Shown here in pieces: positions 18,521 to 27,898 of a stretch of DNA of 64,000 nucleotides. Origin of the DNA: Gemmobacter sp. 24YEA27 (GTDB lineage Bacteria > Pseudomonadota > Alphaproteobacteria > Rhodobacterales > Rhodobacteraceae). The DNA lies in contig NZ_JASJPW010000004.1 of NCBI RefSeq assembly GCF_030052995.1, positions 62,001 to 126,000 of the forward strand, written 5' to 3'. A model generated the notes under the pieces. The model worked only from the letters and a program-made list of their open reading frames with translations. It had not been told where the DNA came from and made no database searches. The first letter of the stretch is position 1. Each line of letters begins with the position of its first letter. The position numbers and the translations under genes are program-made.

Positions 18521-20496
18521 ATGAACGATGCTTCCCCTCCTGATCCGAAGAAGGATCCTGCAGATCTTCCCCCTGAGGTTGCGGCGATACGGGAGGGTGC
18601 GGCCGTTCCACCCTCGCGGCATCCGCAAACCGGTACAGCCGCCGCCTTTGCTGCGACGGATGACCTGCCGGTGACATCGCCCCGGCTCCCGGACAGCATC
18701 GTCCGTCAGGCCGATGCCATCGCCGCATATTTCGCCCCTGCTTATGTCGTGATCGACACGCAGTTCGAAGTGCTGCAGTTTTCAGGGCCGATCGCACAGT
18801 TTCTGGAGCCACCCGCCGGCGCTGCGCCCCTGAGCCTGATCCGTCTCGTACACCCGGATCTGCGTGGCGCGCTGGAAGCCGCGCTTTATCGGGCCACATC
18901 CCAGACGAAGCGGGTGGCGCTGTCGCGCCAGCTGATCCGGCCTGACGAGCAGGCCTCTTATGTGAATATTGTCATCGAGCCGCTCAGCCTGGACCATGTT
19001 ACCACACTGGTGGTTATCTTCCGCAATGTCGGACCGGTGGGGATGAGAGCGGACACGCCGTACCCTATGACGATGTTTTGCGGCAGGAAAATGAGGCGCC
19101 GCTGAGCGCTGACCAACTTCAGACGGTCAATCAGGAGCTAGGACATCAGATCCGCGATCTGGCGCGCAGAAATTCAGACATCGGGAACTTGCAGGAAGCC
19201 AGCCAAATCGCCACGATCTTCTTCGACAAAGAATTCAGGCTGCGCAGTTTCACCGCATCTGCGTCAGACCTGTTCCCTCAACTGGAAACCGGTGTCGGCC
19301 ACCCGCTGGATCATTTGGCGGCGCGGCTCAGCTATCCAGAGATCCATGAGGATGTGAAGCAGGTTCTGCAAAGCCAGATCCCGGTTGAACGTAAGGTGAG
19401 TGACACTGCCGGGACGCGCGATTACGCCGTGAAGGTTCTGCCCTGTCGCAGCATTGACGATTACATTGGCGGTACGGTCCTGACCTTCACCGATATCACC
19501 GCTACCCGTCATGCCGAAAGCGCGCTGCAAGACAGCGCGGCGCGGCTGCACAGCCTGATGGAAGGGCTGCCACAGCTGTTCTGGCGTGCCGATGCGCGCG
19601 GCTCGTGGACCTGGGTCAGCCCGCAATGGACCACCTGTACCGGTCAGCCTCTGGAAAGCGCTATGGGCGAGGGCTGGCAGGAACAGGCGCATCCCGATGA
19701 TCTGGATGCCCTGCGGAAAGCCTGGGCCGCTGCCGCAGGCGCGGCGGAAACGCAGGGCTTTGCGGCTGATTTCCGGCTGATGGATGCCACGGAGGGGGGA
19801 TGGCGCTGGTTTCGGACACGCGCCACCGCTGTTCGCGACCGCGACGGGAAGATCATTGAATGGCTGGGGATCTCGACAGATGTGAACGAATTGCTCGGCC
19901 TGCAGGAACAGCAGCGGGCGCTGGTAGGGGAACTTCAGCACAGGACACGCAACCTGCTTTCCGTGGTGCGCCAGGTTTCACAGCGCACCCTGAAATCGGC
20001 GCGCGATCTTGGGGATTTCGGACAGCGGTTCCGTGACCGGCTCGAGATGCTGGCGCGGGTGCAGGGCCTTCTCTCGGATCTCGACGGGAATTCAGGCCTC
20101 GGCTTTGACGCGCTGGTGCAGGCGGCGCTTTCGGCTGTCGGCGCGGATTCTGGCGAAGGCGTGAGCCTTGAAGGCCCAGCAAATGTGTCACTGAGGCCTT
20201 CCGCAGTGCAGTTGCTCTCCATGGCCCTGCATGAACTTGCCACCAATGCGGTGCAGCACGGTGCTTTGGGATCTGCGGCGGGACATCTGCATATTGGCTG
20301 GCAGATCGAGGGAAAAGAGCCATCACGGTTGCACATCCTGTGGCGTGAAACCGGTGTCGCTATGCCCGGGGCCGAACCGGCCTGGGGGCAGGGGCGCGAG
20401 CTGATAGAGCGCGCATTGCCCTATCAGCTTGATGCTGTCACCACCTTGCGGACCGGTCCGGACGGGATCCTCTGCACGATCTCATTGCCAATCTGA
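18521..20496 (+). CDS. Multi-PAS HWE-family sensor histidine kinase (one frameshift)
   Basis: Domain order: disordered N-terminus, a PAS domain of the CheB/CheR-PAS kinase type (YFAPAYVVIDTQFEVLQFSG, about residues 70-170), a second PAS (ATIFFDKEFRLRSFT), a third PAS with PAC (LFWRADARGSWTWVSPQW, DGKIIEWLGISTDV), then the HWE core: ELQHRTRNLLSVV (phospho-acceptor His), LHELATNAVQHGAL, ILWRETGV, GRELIERALPY. The frame shifts once at about 19068. Repaired length is about 658 residues. No membrane segments, so it is cytosolic. Start ATG 18521; TTG 18464 is possible. It is a likely upstream kinase of the NepR/EcfG stress switch. Confidence 0.8.
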
Positions 20497-20539
20497 TCTG
20501 TAGACAGCTCCAGGCGGTCTGCCCGCGAAAAACTCCCGG

Positions 20540-20565
20540 GGAACATTCCGCCGTCCTGGCCGGTT
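20540..20565 (+). promoter_or_regulatory. Putative sigma-EcfG promoter of the small acidic protein gene
   Basis: GGAAC (20540-20544), 17-base spacer, GGTT (20562-20565). It lies 33 bases before ATG 20598. The spacer is one base longer than in the other matches of this window. Confidence 0.45.
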
Positions 20566-20597
20566 GTGGTCACAGAGCCAGCCAAATGGAGGTGAAG

Positions 20598-20873
20598 ATG
20601 CAAAGGGATCGCAAGGACCAGCCAGAGGCCTCGCCCGCCGACGATGCGCGGCCCGTCTTTGACCGGGGCGAAGAGGATTTGCCCTGGCCGCCGGATGCGG
20701 CTTTGCCCGCGGATGACGAGGGCAATATCCTGCCTGGAAATGACCCGCAGGACGAAGACCCGAATGACAACGGCGCCGAGGAGCAGTTCGATCCGGAAGA
20801 TCGCCGTCGCAAGTCGCTTCCTGATCCGACCGCCCCCGATGTGGCAGGATCCGTGACAGAGCAGGATCCTTGA
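20598..20873 (+). CDS. Small acidic hypothetical protein
   Basis: This is a 91-residue, very acidic, Pro/Asp-rich protein (ADDEGNILPGNDPQDEDPND) without membrane segments and probably disordered. ATG 20598 is chosen over ATG 20586 because GGAGG lies 5 bases before it. A sigma-EcfG-type promoter sits just upstream. No family recognised; composition recalls small hydrophilic stress proteins. It converges with the sigma-factor gene. Confidence 0.65.
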   Translation: MQRDRKDQPEASPADDARPVFDRGEEDLPWPPDAALPADDEGNILPGNDPQDEDPNDNGAEEQFDPEDRRRKSLPDPTAPDVAGSVTEQDP

Positions 20874-20997
20874 CTGACCGTGCGGCAACAGGCCGGGCGG
20901 TATTTACAAATGCACCAGACCGGCGGCCGCAGCTCATCAGGCGGGCAGCGTTTCTCAGAGCACTGGCCCGCCACGGAGAGGTTTGTTAATTAAAGGT

Positions 20998-21537
20998 TTA
21001 GTAGTTGACAGCGATCAGGTCGCGCAACTCAGTCATCTGCAGATCATCCATCAGCATTTGCCGGCCGCGGCTGATCCGGCTCTTCACGGTGCCGATGGCG
21101 CAATCGCAGATCCGCGCCACATCCTGATAGCTCTCGCCCACCAGAAAAACGAGTACCAGTGCTTCGCGGTACTGCGACGGCAGCCGCCGGATCGCCTGCA
21201 TCACCCGGTTGCAGGCAATATTTGCGTCATGCACGGGAAAAGATATCACCTGGCCTGAGACGCAGTCCTGGCCGCCAACCGGCTCGCGGTTTCTTTTCAT
21301 GATGCCGGTCAGAAAGCTGTTGCGCATGATCGTAAAAAGCCAGGCCCGCAGATTGGTGCCTGGCTGGAAGCGGTCAATATTTGCAAGCGCCTTCACAAGC
21401 GTTTCCTGGACGAGGTCGTCGGCCTCTGGTCCGCCGCGTGTCAGGTTTCGCGCATAGATGCGGAGAAACGGGATCATTTCGACCACATTCTCCGAAGCTG
21501 CTCCGTCCTGCGGTCGTGTCTGCTTCGAGATGGTCAT
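20998..21537 (-). CDS. ECF sigma factor, EcfG (general stress) type
   Basis: Region 2 is PFLRIYARNLTRGGPEADDLV and QETLVKALANIDRF with LRAWLFTIMRNSFL; region 4 is RLPSQYREALVLVFLVGESYQDVARI followed by CAIGTVKSRISRGR. The 179-residue length fits an ECF factor without extra domains. ATG 21537 follows AGGGAGAC; an upstream ATG at 21561 lies inside the predicted transcript start zone. Assignment to the EcfG group rests on the adjacent NepR-like gene, nearby HWE kinases and receivers, and a perfect GGAAC-N16-CGTT promoter directly upstream, which implies autoregulation. It directs RNA polymerase to stress promoters when NepR is sequestered by phosphorylated PhyR. Confidence 0.85.
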   Translation of the reverse strand: MTISKQTRPQDGAASENVVEMIPFLRIYARNLTRGGPEADDLVQETLVKALANIDRFQPGTNLRAWLFTIMRNSFLTGIMKRNREPVGGQDCVSGQVISFPVHDANIACNRVMQAIRRLPSQYREALVLVFLVGESYQDVARICDCAIGTVKSRISRGRQMLMDDLQMTELRDLIAVNY

Positions 21538-21569
21538 GATCGTCTCCCTTTTCTTCTGCATGAAAGGAA

Positions 21570-21594
21570 AACGGGACCTGGGGAGTTCAGTTCC
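21570..21594 (-). promoter_or_regulatory. Sigma-EcfG promoter of the sigma-factor gene (autoregulatory)
   Basis: On the minus strand GGAAC (21594-21590), 16 bases, CGTT (21573-21570): a perfect match to the described EcfG consensus. The start codon is 33 bases downstream of the -10 box. Confidence 0.7.
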
Positions 21595-21641
21595 TCGGAA
21601 CCTCAGAGAGCGGCGACAATCCGCCGTTTTGCTCAGGCGGT

Positions 21642-21875
21642 TCAGGCGGTATCGTCTGTTGCAGCGCCCTGTACGGAAGAGAAGTCAGCTGCACGCTGGT
21701 CAAGCGCCCTGCCGACTTCGGCAGCAAGCGCATGCAGCCGATCCGGAACCGGCTGCGCCATAACCGCTGACAGCAGTTCCTGGCTTGCGGCCCGTATTGC
21801 GGCCCGGATCGGGTCTTCCTCTTCGGAAACCCGCTCAGGATCGGAACCAGGGAACGGAATTACAGAGTTACTCAT
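21642..21875 (-). CDS. NepR-like anti-sigma factor
   Basis: This 77-residue protein has the NepR core ELLSAVMAQPVPDRLHALAAEV, matching the family helix pair with its conserved P-x-P-D-R/H turn. The N-terminus (PFPGSDPERVSEEEDP) is acidic and flexible, as in NepR. NepR binds EcfG until phosphorylated PhyR captures it. ATG 21875 is chosen; GTG 21881 is also possible. It lies upstream of the sigma gene on the same strand, the usual order, with the EcfG promoter between them. No GGAAC-N16-NGTT box was found upstream of it. Confidence 0.75.
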   Translation of the reverse strand: MSNSVIPFPGSDPERVSEEEDPIRAAIRAASQELLSAVMAQPVPDRLHALAAEVGRALDQRAADFSSVQGAATDDTA

Positions 21876-21881
21876 CGGCAC

Positions 21882-22330
21882 AATCCAGCATGCAAGCCTC
21901 GACAGTCAGTTTACCCGGTTCCACCATTTATAACAGCCTGAATAATGCATCTGCTTAACCTGTGTGGGACCACTGCGACACAACAGAGAGCTCCCTGGGG
22001 CGGCAAAGCTACCAGATACCGCGTCGGCGGCCGTGGAATTGCCGTTACAGTGTTGTCTGACGCCGCCCGCCCCAACCCGAATTTTGAGGACAGTGGTAGC
22101 GATGTTGTCGGACTCCGCCAGCCTGTCGCATCGGCCCTCAAAGATCCCGAGCTCTCGCCGGGCATGTTCATCAACCCCGTTTTCACCGCCATTTCCCATG
22201 TCATGTGCTCCTGGCAATGCGGATGCGCCTCTCGCCCCGCGATCAAAGCCAGGCTGATCAAACCGGGAACGTCGCCGGATTGTTCCACAGAAATGGCGGA
22301 GCATAGAATGAGCGCGGGATGCCGTCCGCG
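21882..22330. other. Intergenic stretch without a recognised gene
   Basis: Reading frames are open on both strands here but none has family motifs, a good ribosome site or a sensible start. The segment probably holds the promoter of the NepR gene on the left and leads into the EcfG-type promoter at 22331. Confidence 0.4.
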
Positions 22331-22355
22331 GGAACATTCTTTGCGGTGGTGGGTT
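22331..22355 (+). promoter_or_regulatory. Putative sigma-EcfG promoter of the EF-hand protein gene
   Basis: GGAAC (22331-22335), 16 bases, GGTT (22352-22355). It is followed after about 75 bases by ATG 22430. Confidence 0.5.
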
Positions 22356-22429
22356 CATGCAGCCACCTGGTCGCTGCGGCTCCGCCAGATCCGGACCCCG
22401 CAAAGTGGCCGCTCATCGAGGAGGACGAA

Positions 22430-22957
22430 ATGAAACGTCAAGGTTATGCAGTCCTGATCATCGTCGCGCTGGCGGCACCATCCGCCATGATGGCGCAGGA
22501 AGAAATTCCCGGAATGCCGGATATCTCTCCGGATCAGCAGGAACAGACCACGCAGGGCCTCGCGACTGCTGACTGCGAAGAGCAGCACCGCCTGTTTGAT
22601 ATCAATGGGGACGGCTTTATCAGCCAGTCGGAATCCGAACGTGACTTCGCCCGCGCCGGCATTGACGGCGTGACAATCGGCCCCGATGGGCTGACCCGCG
22701 ACCAGTTTCTCGCCATCTGCGCAGCAGACAGCTGGTCACAACATACGCCCGAAGCCGGCGCTCCGCTGGAAGGCGCGAACAGCTTCACTGAAGAACAGGC
22801 CCGGCAACGCGCGATCGCCTGGAATGTCACCGATGTCTCGGCGCTCGCCCTTGACGAGCAGGGCGTCTGGCGCGGCACCGGCAAGGTCGGCACTGACGCG
22901 GTGGCCGTGGCCATCGATTACAAGGGCAATGTCGTGACCACGCCTGCCGCCCAGTAA
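22430..22957 (+). CDS. Secreted EF-hand protein
   Basis: ATG 22430 follows GAGGAGGAC. Residues 1-22 are a signal peptide ending MMAQ, so the protein is periplasmic. One canonical calcium loop is visible, DINGDGFISQSE (about residues 58-69), and a weaker second one near ITIGPDGLTRDQF. The last 50 residues (ARQRAIAWNVTDVSALALDEQGVWRG) resemble a PepSY-type small fold. Its role may be calcium binding at the envelope under stress. It is upstream of the glycine-zipper stress protein by 29 bases, probably one transcript from the EcfG-type promoter. Confidence 0.7.
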   Translation: MKRQGYAVLIIVALAAPSAMMAQEEIPGMPDISPDQQEQTTQGLATADCEEQHRLFDINGDGFISQSESERDFARAGIDGVTIGPDGLTRDQFLAICAADSWSQHTPEAGAPLEGANSFTEEQARQRAIAWNVTDVSALALDEQGVWRGTGKVGTDAVAVAIDYKGNVVTTPAAQ

Positions 22958-22986
22958 CCCCGTAACCCGACACAAGGAGCTATGAA

Positions 22987-23580
22987 ATGGCTGTTCTCAC
23001 CAGAATTTATGACGACGTTGCAACCGCAGAGCGTGCCCGGGCGAGCCTTGACTCACTTGGATGGAGCGATGTCGAGGTCTCGGTCCTGGGCAATGATCGG
23101 GTGCGTGAGCACTACGGGTCGGTCGACGCTGCCCCCAGGGATTTGTCGGGGACCGCAACCGGCGCGGGGATTGGTGCCGTCGCGGGTGGTGGAGCTGGAT
23201 TGCTGGCCGGCCTCGGGATGCTCGCCATCCCAGGGATCGGCCCGCTGGTCGCCGCAGGCTGGCTTGCGGCGACGGCCGTCGGCGCGGCTGGTGGCGCGGC
23301 CGTCGGGGGCACCATTGGCGCCCTGGCCGATATCGGTATCAGTGAGGCCGATGCCCCGGTCTTTCACGAGGCGATGCAGCGCGGCAATGTCGCACTGACG
23401 GTCCGCTTCCCCGAAGAGCGCCGTGCAGAAGTGACCGCAGCGCTTGCCAAAGTCCCCGAGGTCGGCATTGGCGATCTGCGCTCGCGTTTCGAGGGCGGCG
23501 GCTGGCGCTATGATGAGGCCGAGGCCGAGCGCCAGGCGCGTCTGCGCGATCATGACCCGTCGCGCCTTCCGCCGCTGTAA
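22987..23580 (+). CDS. Glycine-zipper general-stress-type protein
   Basis: This 197-residue protein has an N-terminal soluble fold (MAVLTRIYDDVATAERARASL), a central hydrophobic Gly/Ala-rich stretch with repeated GxxxG spacing (about residues 58-115, GAGIGAVAGGGAGLLAGLG), and a C-terminal soluble part repeating the first fold (VALTVRFPEERRAEVTAAL). A homologous gene lies at 30446-31003. Similar proteins are annotated as general stress proteins of unknown function. The start is ATG 22987, with AAGGAG 7 bases upstream. An intrinsic terminator follows at 23597. Confidence 0.75.
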   Translation: MAVLTRIYDDVATAERARASLDSLGWSDVEVSVLGNDRVREHYGSVDAAPRDLSGTATGAGIGAVAGGGAGLLAGLGMLAIPGIGPLVAAGWLAATAVGAAGGAAVGGTIGALADIGISEADAPVFHEAMQRGNVALTVRFPEERRAEVTAALAKVPEVGIGDLRSRFEGGGWRYDEAEAERQARLRDHDPSRLPPL

Positions 23581-23596
23581 CCGATCCCGGCGTTTT

Positions 23597-23630
23597 CCCG
23601 CATCCTTGTGACGAGGGTGCGGGTCTTTTT
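23597..23630 (+). terminator. Rho-independent terminator after the glycine-zipper gene
   Basis: A 9-bp stem (23597-23605 with 23615-23623, one G-T pair) and a 9-base loop are followed by TCTTTTT. Confidence 0.8.
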
Positions 23631-23777
23631 GCCACTGCGGTTTATGCCGGGTGTCCAGGTATAACTAATCCGATTTTGCCCTGCGGCGGCGGTTCTGGCG
23701 GGGCCTGACCGGCCTATATGCCGTCTGCTTATCAGCCGCGCTCTCTTTCAGGAATGCCGCCACCAGATGCGAAACTT

Positions 23778-25058
23778 TCAGTCGATGGCAGGCTCATCGC
23801 CGGGTTTCGGATGGGCGATCAGGCGGCCGCTGTTCTGGCCGCGCAGATAGGTCCAGAGCCAGTTCCAGGCCACAGACGCCCGGCTGCGGGTGCCGATCAG
23901 AAAGAAGATATGGGCGATCCCCCAGATCCACCACGCCACGGCGCCCCTGAGGCTCAGCCGCCCGATCTTCACGACTGCGGCGCGTTTCCCGATGGTCGCG
24001 AGGTCTCCCTGGTGGCGATAGTGGAATGGCGCGGGATTTCCCTGGCCCTTCAGCCGTGCCCGGATGGTGCCGGCGACATGGCTGCCCTGCTGCTTTGCTG
24101 CGGGCGCGATGCCCGGCACCGGATCGCCATTCTGCTGCACCACCGCTGCCGTGTCACCGATCACAAAGATCTCTGGGTGGCCCGCGACTGTCAGATCTGA
24201 CTGCACCTTCACGCGCCCCGCCTTATCCCCTTCCACCCCAAGCCAGTCTGCCGCAGGCGATGCTGCAACACCCGCCGCCCAGATCAGGGTCCGGCAGGGC
24301 AGAAATTCGTCCCCGATCCGGACGCCTTCTTCGGTGCAGTCCGTGACCGGAGTGCCAAGTCGAAGCTCTACCCCCCGCCGCTCCAGCGCCCGGGCGGCAT
24401 AGGCAGAGAGATCCTCGGGAAAGGAGGGGAGAATGCGCTTGCCCGCCTCGATCAGCAGGACGCGCGTCTGCCTGGTGTCGATATTGCGAAACTCACCCCG
24501 GATCATGTTGCGGGCGAGGTCGGCCAGCATTCCCGCCAGTTCGACTCCGGTCGGGCCACCGCCGATGACGCCGAAGGTCAGCAGCGCCTCGCGCTGCGCG
24601 GGATCGGGTTCGGTCTCGGCCCGTTCAAAGGCCAGAAGGATGCGGTTGCGGATCCGGGTCGCATCTTCGATCGTCTTCAGCCCGGGCGCGTTCGGCTCCC
24701 ATTCGGGATGGCCGAAATAGGCATGGGTGGCCCCGGTGGCGATGACCAGCATGTCATAGCTGATCTGCGCCCCGTCATCGGTGATCACCTGGCGCCGGTC
24801 GGGATCGATGCCGCGCACCCGTGCCATCAGGGTTGTCACATCCGGCCGGTGCTCCATCAGGCTTCGGATCGGCCAGGCGATCTCGGATGGGGCAAGGATG
24901 GTGGTCGCCACCTGATAGAGCAGCGGCTGGAACAGGTGGTGATTGCGCTGGTCGATCAGCGTGATGCGCAGGCCGGCGCCTTTCAGGGCCTGCACGGTTT
25001 GCAGCCCGGCGAAACCGGCGCCGATGACAACGAGGTGAGGCGATTGCTGGCTTGTCAT
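23778..25058 (-). CDS. ndh: Type II NADH dehydrogenase (non-proton-pumping)
   Basis: This is a membrane-associated flavoprotein that passes electrons from NADH to quinone. FAD site LVVIGAGFAGLQTVQAL at the N-terminus; NADH site FGVIGGGPTGVELAGML mid-protein; second FAD motif IFVIGDTAAV; IWAAGVAASP and the C-terminal membrane-binding helix region (GAVAWWIWGIAHIFFLIG). 426 residues, usual length. The start ATG 25058 follows AAGGAGAT; the frame is open further upstream but that overlaps the neighbouring gene. It is downstream of the quinol-oxidase-like genes, suggesting a compact NADH-to-oxygen chain via quinone. Confidence 0.9.
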   Translation of the reverse strand: MTSQQSPHLVVIGAGFAGLQTVQALKGAGLRITLIDQRNHHLFQPLLYQVATTILAPSEIAWPIRSLMEHRPDVTTLMARVRGIDPDRRQVITDDGAQISYDMLVIATGATHAYFGHPEWEPNAPGLKTIEDATRIRNRILLAFERAETEPDPAQREALLTFGVIGGGPTGVELAGMLADLARNMIRGEFRNIDTRQTRVLLIEAGKRILPSFPEDLSAYAARALERRGVELRLGTPVTDCTEEGVRIGDEFLPCRTLIWAAGVAASPAADWLGVEGDKAGRVKVQSDLTVAGHPEIFVIGDTAAVVQQNGDPVPGIAPAAKQQGSHVAGTIRARLKGQGNPAPFHYRHQGDLATIGKRAAVVKIGRLSLRGAVAWWIWGIAHIFFLIGTRSRASVAWNWLWTYLRGQNSGRLIAHPKPGDEPAID

Positions 25059-25108
25059 GAGCCGGGGGATCTCCTTTTGAGTGCAGATGCCGGTGGGGCC
25101 TGACCGCG

Positions 25109-25425
25109 CTATGGCCCGGCGCCGCAGGTCGTCAGTCCGAGGACCGGGAAGAGCGTGAGTAATGTTGCCAACAGACCGATCCAGCCACCGGCGCGGATCA
25201 GGCGGTCGGGAATGTCGCTGCCGCGCGGGGAACACCAGAGGATCGCGCCCGCCCCGCGACGCATATCAGCCAAAGCGATATCAGCGTGAAATGATGCAGA
25301 TCGCCGACCGGGGCAGGGCGCCCGGCCCAGCCCCAGGCGCAGCCGAGCCCATGCGCTGCGTAGATTGCGCAAAAGCTTATGGCCCAGAGGGTCGGGCCAG
25401 ACAGGGCGCGCAGGGGCCAGCTCAT
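25109..25425 (-). CDS. Small membrane protein of the oxidase operon (one frameshift)
   Basis: ATG 25425 overlaps the stop of the oxidase subunit I+III gene (ATGA), so it is translationally coupled. About 105 residues with three membrane segments: LWAISFCAIYAAHGLGCAWG, FTLISLWL and GWIGLLATLLTLFPVLGL. The frame changes at about 25250, then ends LTTCGAGP at 25109. No catalytic motif; position suggests an accessory or assembly subunit of the oxidase. The family was not recognised. Confidence 0.6.
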
Positions 25426-27898
25426 GCGACGATCTCCTGCCCGGTGATCAGGAGCGCGAGGATCAGCGCAGTCGCAAGCGTGAAATCCTGCCATGCGCGC
25501 CAGATCGGCCAGGCCGAAAGCCGGTACGGCGCGATCCTGCCATCGCGGCGTTGCACCAGGCACAACCCGGCCAAAAGCGCGGAAACCGTGCAATGCAGGG
25601 CGATATAGCCAAGCCCGGCGGCGCGCAGCGCGTCGCGGGCGTGGCGGGTCGGATCATCAAGCTGCATGGCCAGACCGCCAGTGACCCCAAGCCCCAGCAG
25701 CAATAACGGTAAGGCGACACTTGCGCCAGCGGCAAGGCGGAAACGCGCCAGCCCGGAGGCTGCAATCAGGATCAGGATCAGCATAGCGGTCAGAGCAGCT
25801 GCGGGAGCAGTCGCGATGCCGGAGGGCGGCGCGGGCCAGCCAGGGGCGATAACCGACAGAAACCCGATTGCGAAGAGAAAGCAGGCAAAGAAAGTGCCAT
25901 TCGAGATCAGGAGGCAGGTGAGCCCGGTCCGCGCCAGCCCGTCCGGGACCATGGCGTTTGCGGGGAGGCTCAGCCCCGGCGCGAGACTGATCAGCGCCTC
26001 ATCCCGGGGGCTGCCCATGAAACGGTGCCACTGCCAGACGGTGGCCGCGATGGCCACAAGGCCAACAGGTGCCACAGCATAAAGCCCGAACAGCATCATC
26101 AGGACAAAGCAGCCGATCACCGCCGCGGTTACAATCGGCAGCGCAGAATTCCCCGGCAGCACAGCGATATGACGGGGCGCGCCGCTGATCGCATCGACGA
26201 CCAGGGTCTCACGCCGGGCGCGGGTGCCCCGGGCAACATACCTTCGCCGCGCGCCAGCTGCAAAGCGCTCTGGCCGGGCAGCGGCAGCGAGGCGATATTG
26301 TAGCTGGGGGCGGGCATCGGCATCGCCCATTCCAGCGTGTCAGCACCCCAGGGGTTGCGCCGTGCCTTCGCACCGAACAGCGCCTGCAACACCAGATCCA
26401 GCGCGAAAAGCGCAAACCCCGCCGCCATCACAAAGCCAAAAAACGAGCTGACGAGATTGGGCCAGATCCACTCCGGATTGTCGGGATAGACATCGATCCG
26501 GCGCGGCATGCCCAAAAGGCCGGTCAGATGCATGATGAAGAATGTGCCGTGAAAGCCGATCAGGATCAGCCAGAAGGCCGCAGGCCCCAGACCACGCACC
26601 GCCGCGCGCCCGGTAAAAAGCGGCATCCAGTAGACCGCTGCCGCCATCATCGGGAAGACGAACCCTCCGATCAGCACATAATGCAGATGGGCGGTGACGA
26701 AAGCCGTGTCATGCGCCTGCCAGTTGAAGGGCACGATCGCCAGCATCACGCCGGTCAGCCCGCCCATCACAAAGGTCGAGAAGAACCCCATAAGATGCAG
26801 CATGGGCAGGCGCATCTGCGGTCTTCCCTGCCACATGGTGCCGATCCAGGCGAAAATCTGCACCGCGGTCGGAACCGCCACCAGCGCCGAGGCCGCCGAG
26901 AAGAACGCCAGCGCCATATGCGGGATGCCCACGGTGAACATGTGATGCACCCAGAGGCCGAAGGACAGGAATACGAGGCCGAGCACAGCGGCAACGATGG
27001 CGCCGTAACCCATGATCCGCGTACGGCACATTACCGGCAGGATGGTCGAGATCGCGCCGGCGGCGGGGAGGAAGATGATATAGACCTCCGGATGCCCGAA
27101 AAGCCAGAAGAGGTGCTGCCAGAGCAAAGGGTCACCGCCCCGCGTCACGTCGAAAAACGGCCAGTCAAACGCGCGCTCGATCTCGAGCAGCACCGAGCCG
27201 AGGATCAGCGGCGGAAAGCCCACCAGCATCATCGCGCTGGTCCCGAGCATATACCAGGCGAAGAGCGGCATTTCCGTCAGCTTCATCCCCGGCGCACGCA
27301 TCCTCAGGATCGTCACCGTGATCTCGACCGCCGCTGCCAGCGCCGAGATCTCGACAAAGGTCACCCCCAGCAGCCAGACATCGGCATTGATCCCCGGGCT
27401 GTAGGTCTTTGACGACAAAGGCGTATACATGAACCAGCCGCCATCCGGCGCGACGCCCGCGACCAGCGCGGAAAGAATGATCAGCCCGCCGAAGAGATAG
27501 CACCACCAGCCAAGCGCCGAGAGGCGCGGGAAAGCGAGATCGCGCGACCCGAGCATCTTTGGAAGCAGATACATCCCCAGTCCTTCCAGCATCGGAATGG
27601 CAAAGAGGAACATCATCAGACTGCCATGCATCGTGAAGAACTGGTTATAAAGTGCTGTGTCGAGAAACGCGCCGCCGGGCGTTGCCAGCTGCGCCCGGAT
27701 CAGCATGGCGAGACAGCCCGCAATGGCAAAAAACACGAAAGAGGCCAGCATGAACCGCAGCCCCAGCTCGCTGTGGTTGACCGAAGTCAGGACGCCGCGC
27801 AGACCCGCCGGGCGGCCCCAGATCTGGTCAAGCTGGCGGTGCAGGTGCAAGGCGCGCTGCGGCGGGCTGGCGGCAAGGCCCGGGGGGAGTTCGGTCAT
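25422..27898 (-). CDS. Heme-copper oxidase subunit I fused to subunit III (one frameshift)
   Basis: The subunit I part carries all metal ligands: low-spin haem His in FFTMHGSLMMF, CuB His and cross-linked Tyr in WLFGHPEVYI, the HH pair in LWVHHMF, and both haem His in TAHLHYVLIGG. After about residue 560 the chain continues into a subunit-III-like membrane domain (VIGCFVLMMLFGLYAV, GLTCLLISNGTFFACFLFAIG). One frame change lies at about 26205, in the linker. Repaired length is about 825 residues, as in known I+III fusions. The start overlaps the subunit II stop (ATGA). It reduces oxygen to water in the inner membrane; the partner subunit II suggests quinol as donor. Confidence 0.85.

Noticed and set aside
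21911..22433. Overlapping open frames upstream of the EF-hand gene
   Set aside because: Cys/Arg-rich composition, no family similarity; the EcfG-type promoter lies inside the plus-strand frame.
22987..23580. Glycine-zipper protein as a toxin or holin
   Set aside because: It has soluble domains on both sides and a paralogue with the same stress promoter; no phage or toxin-antitoxin context.
26528..27412. 294-residue plus-strand frame opposite oxidase subunit I
   Set aside because: His/Arg-rich shadow of a protein with every oxidase ligand in place.
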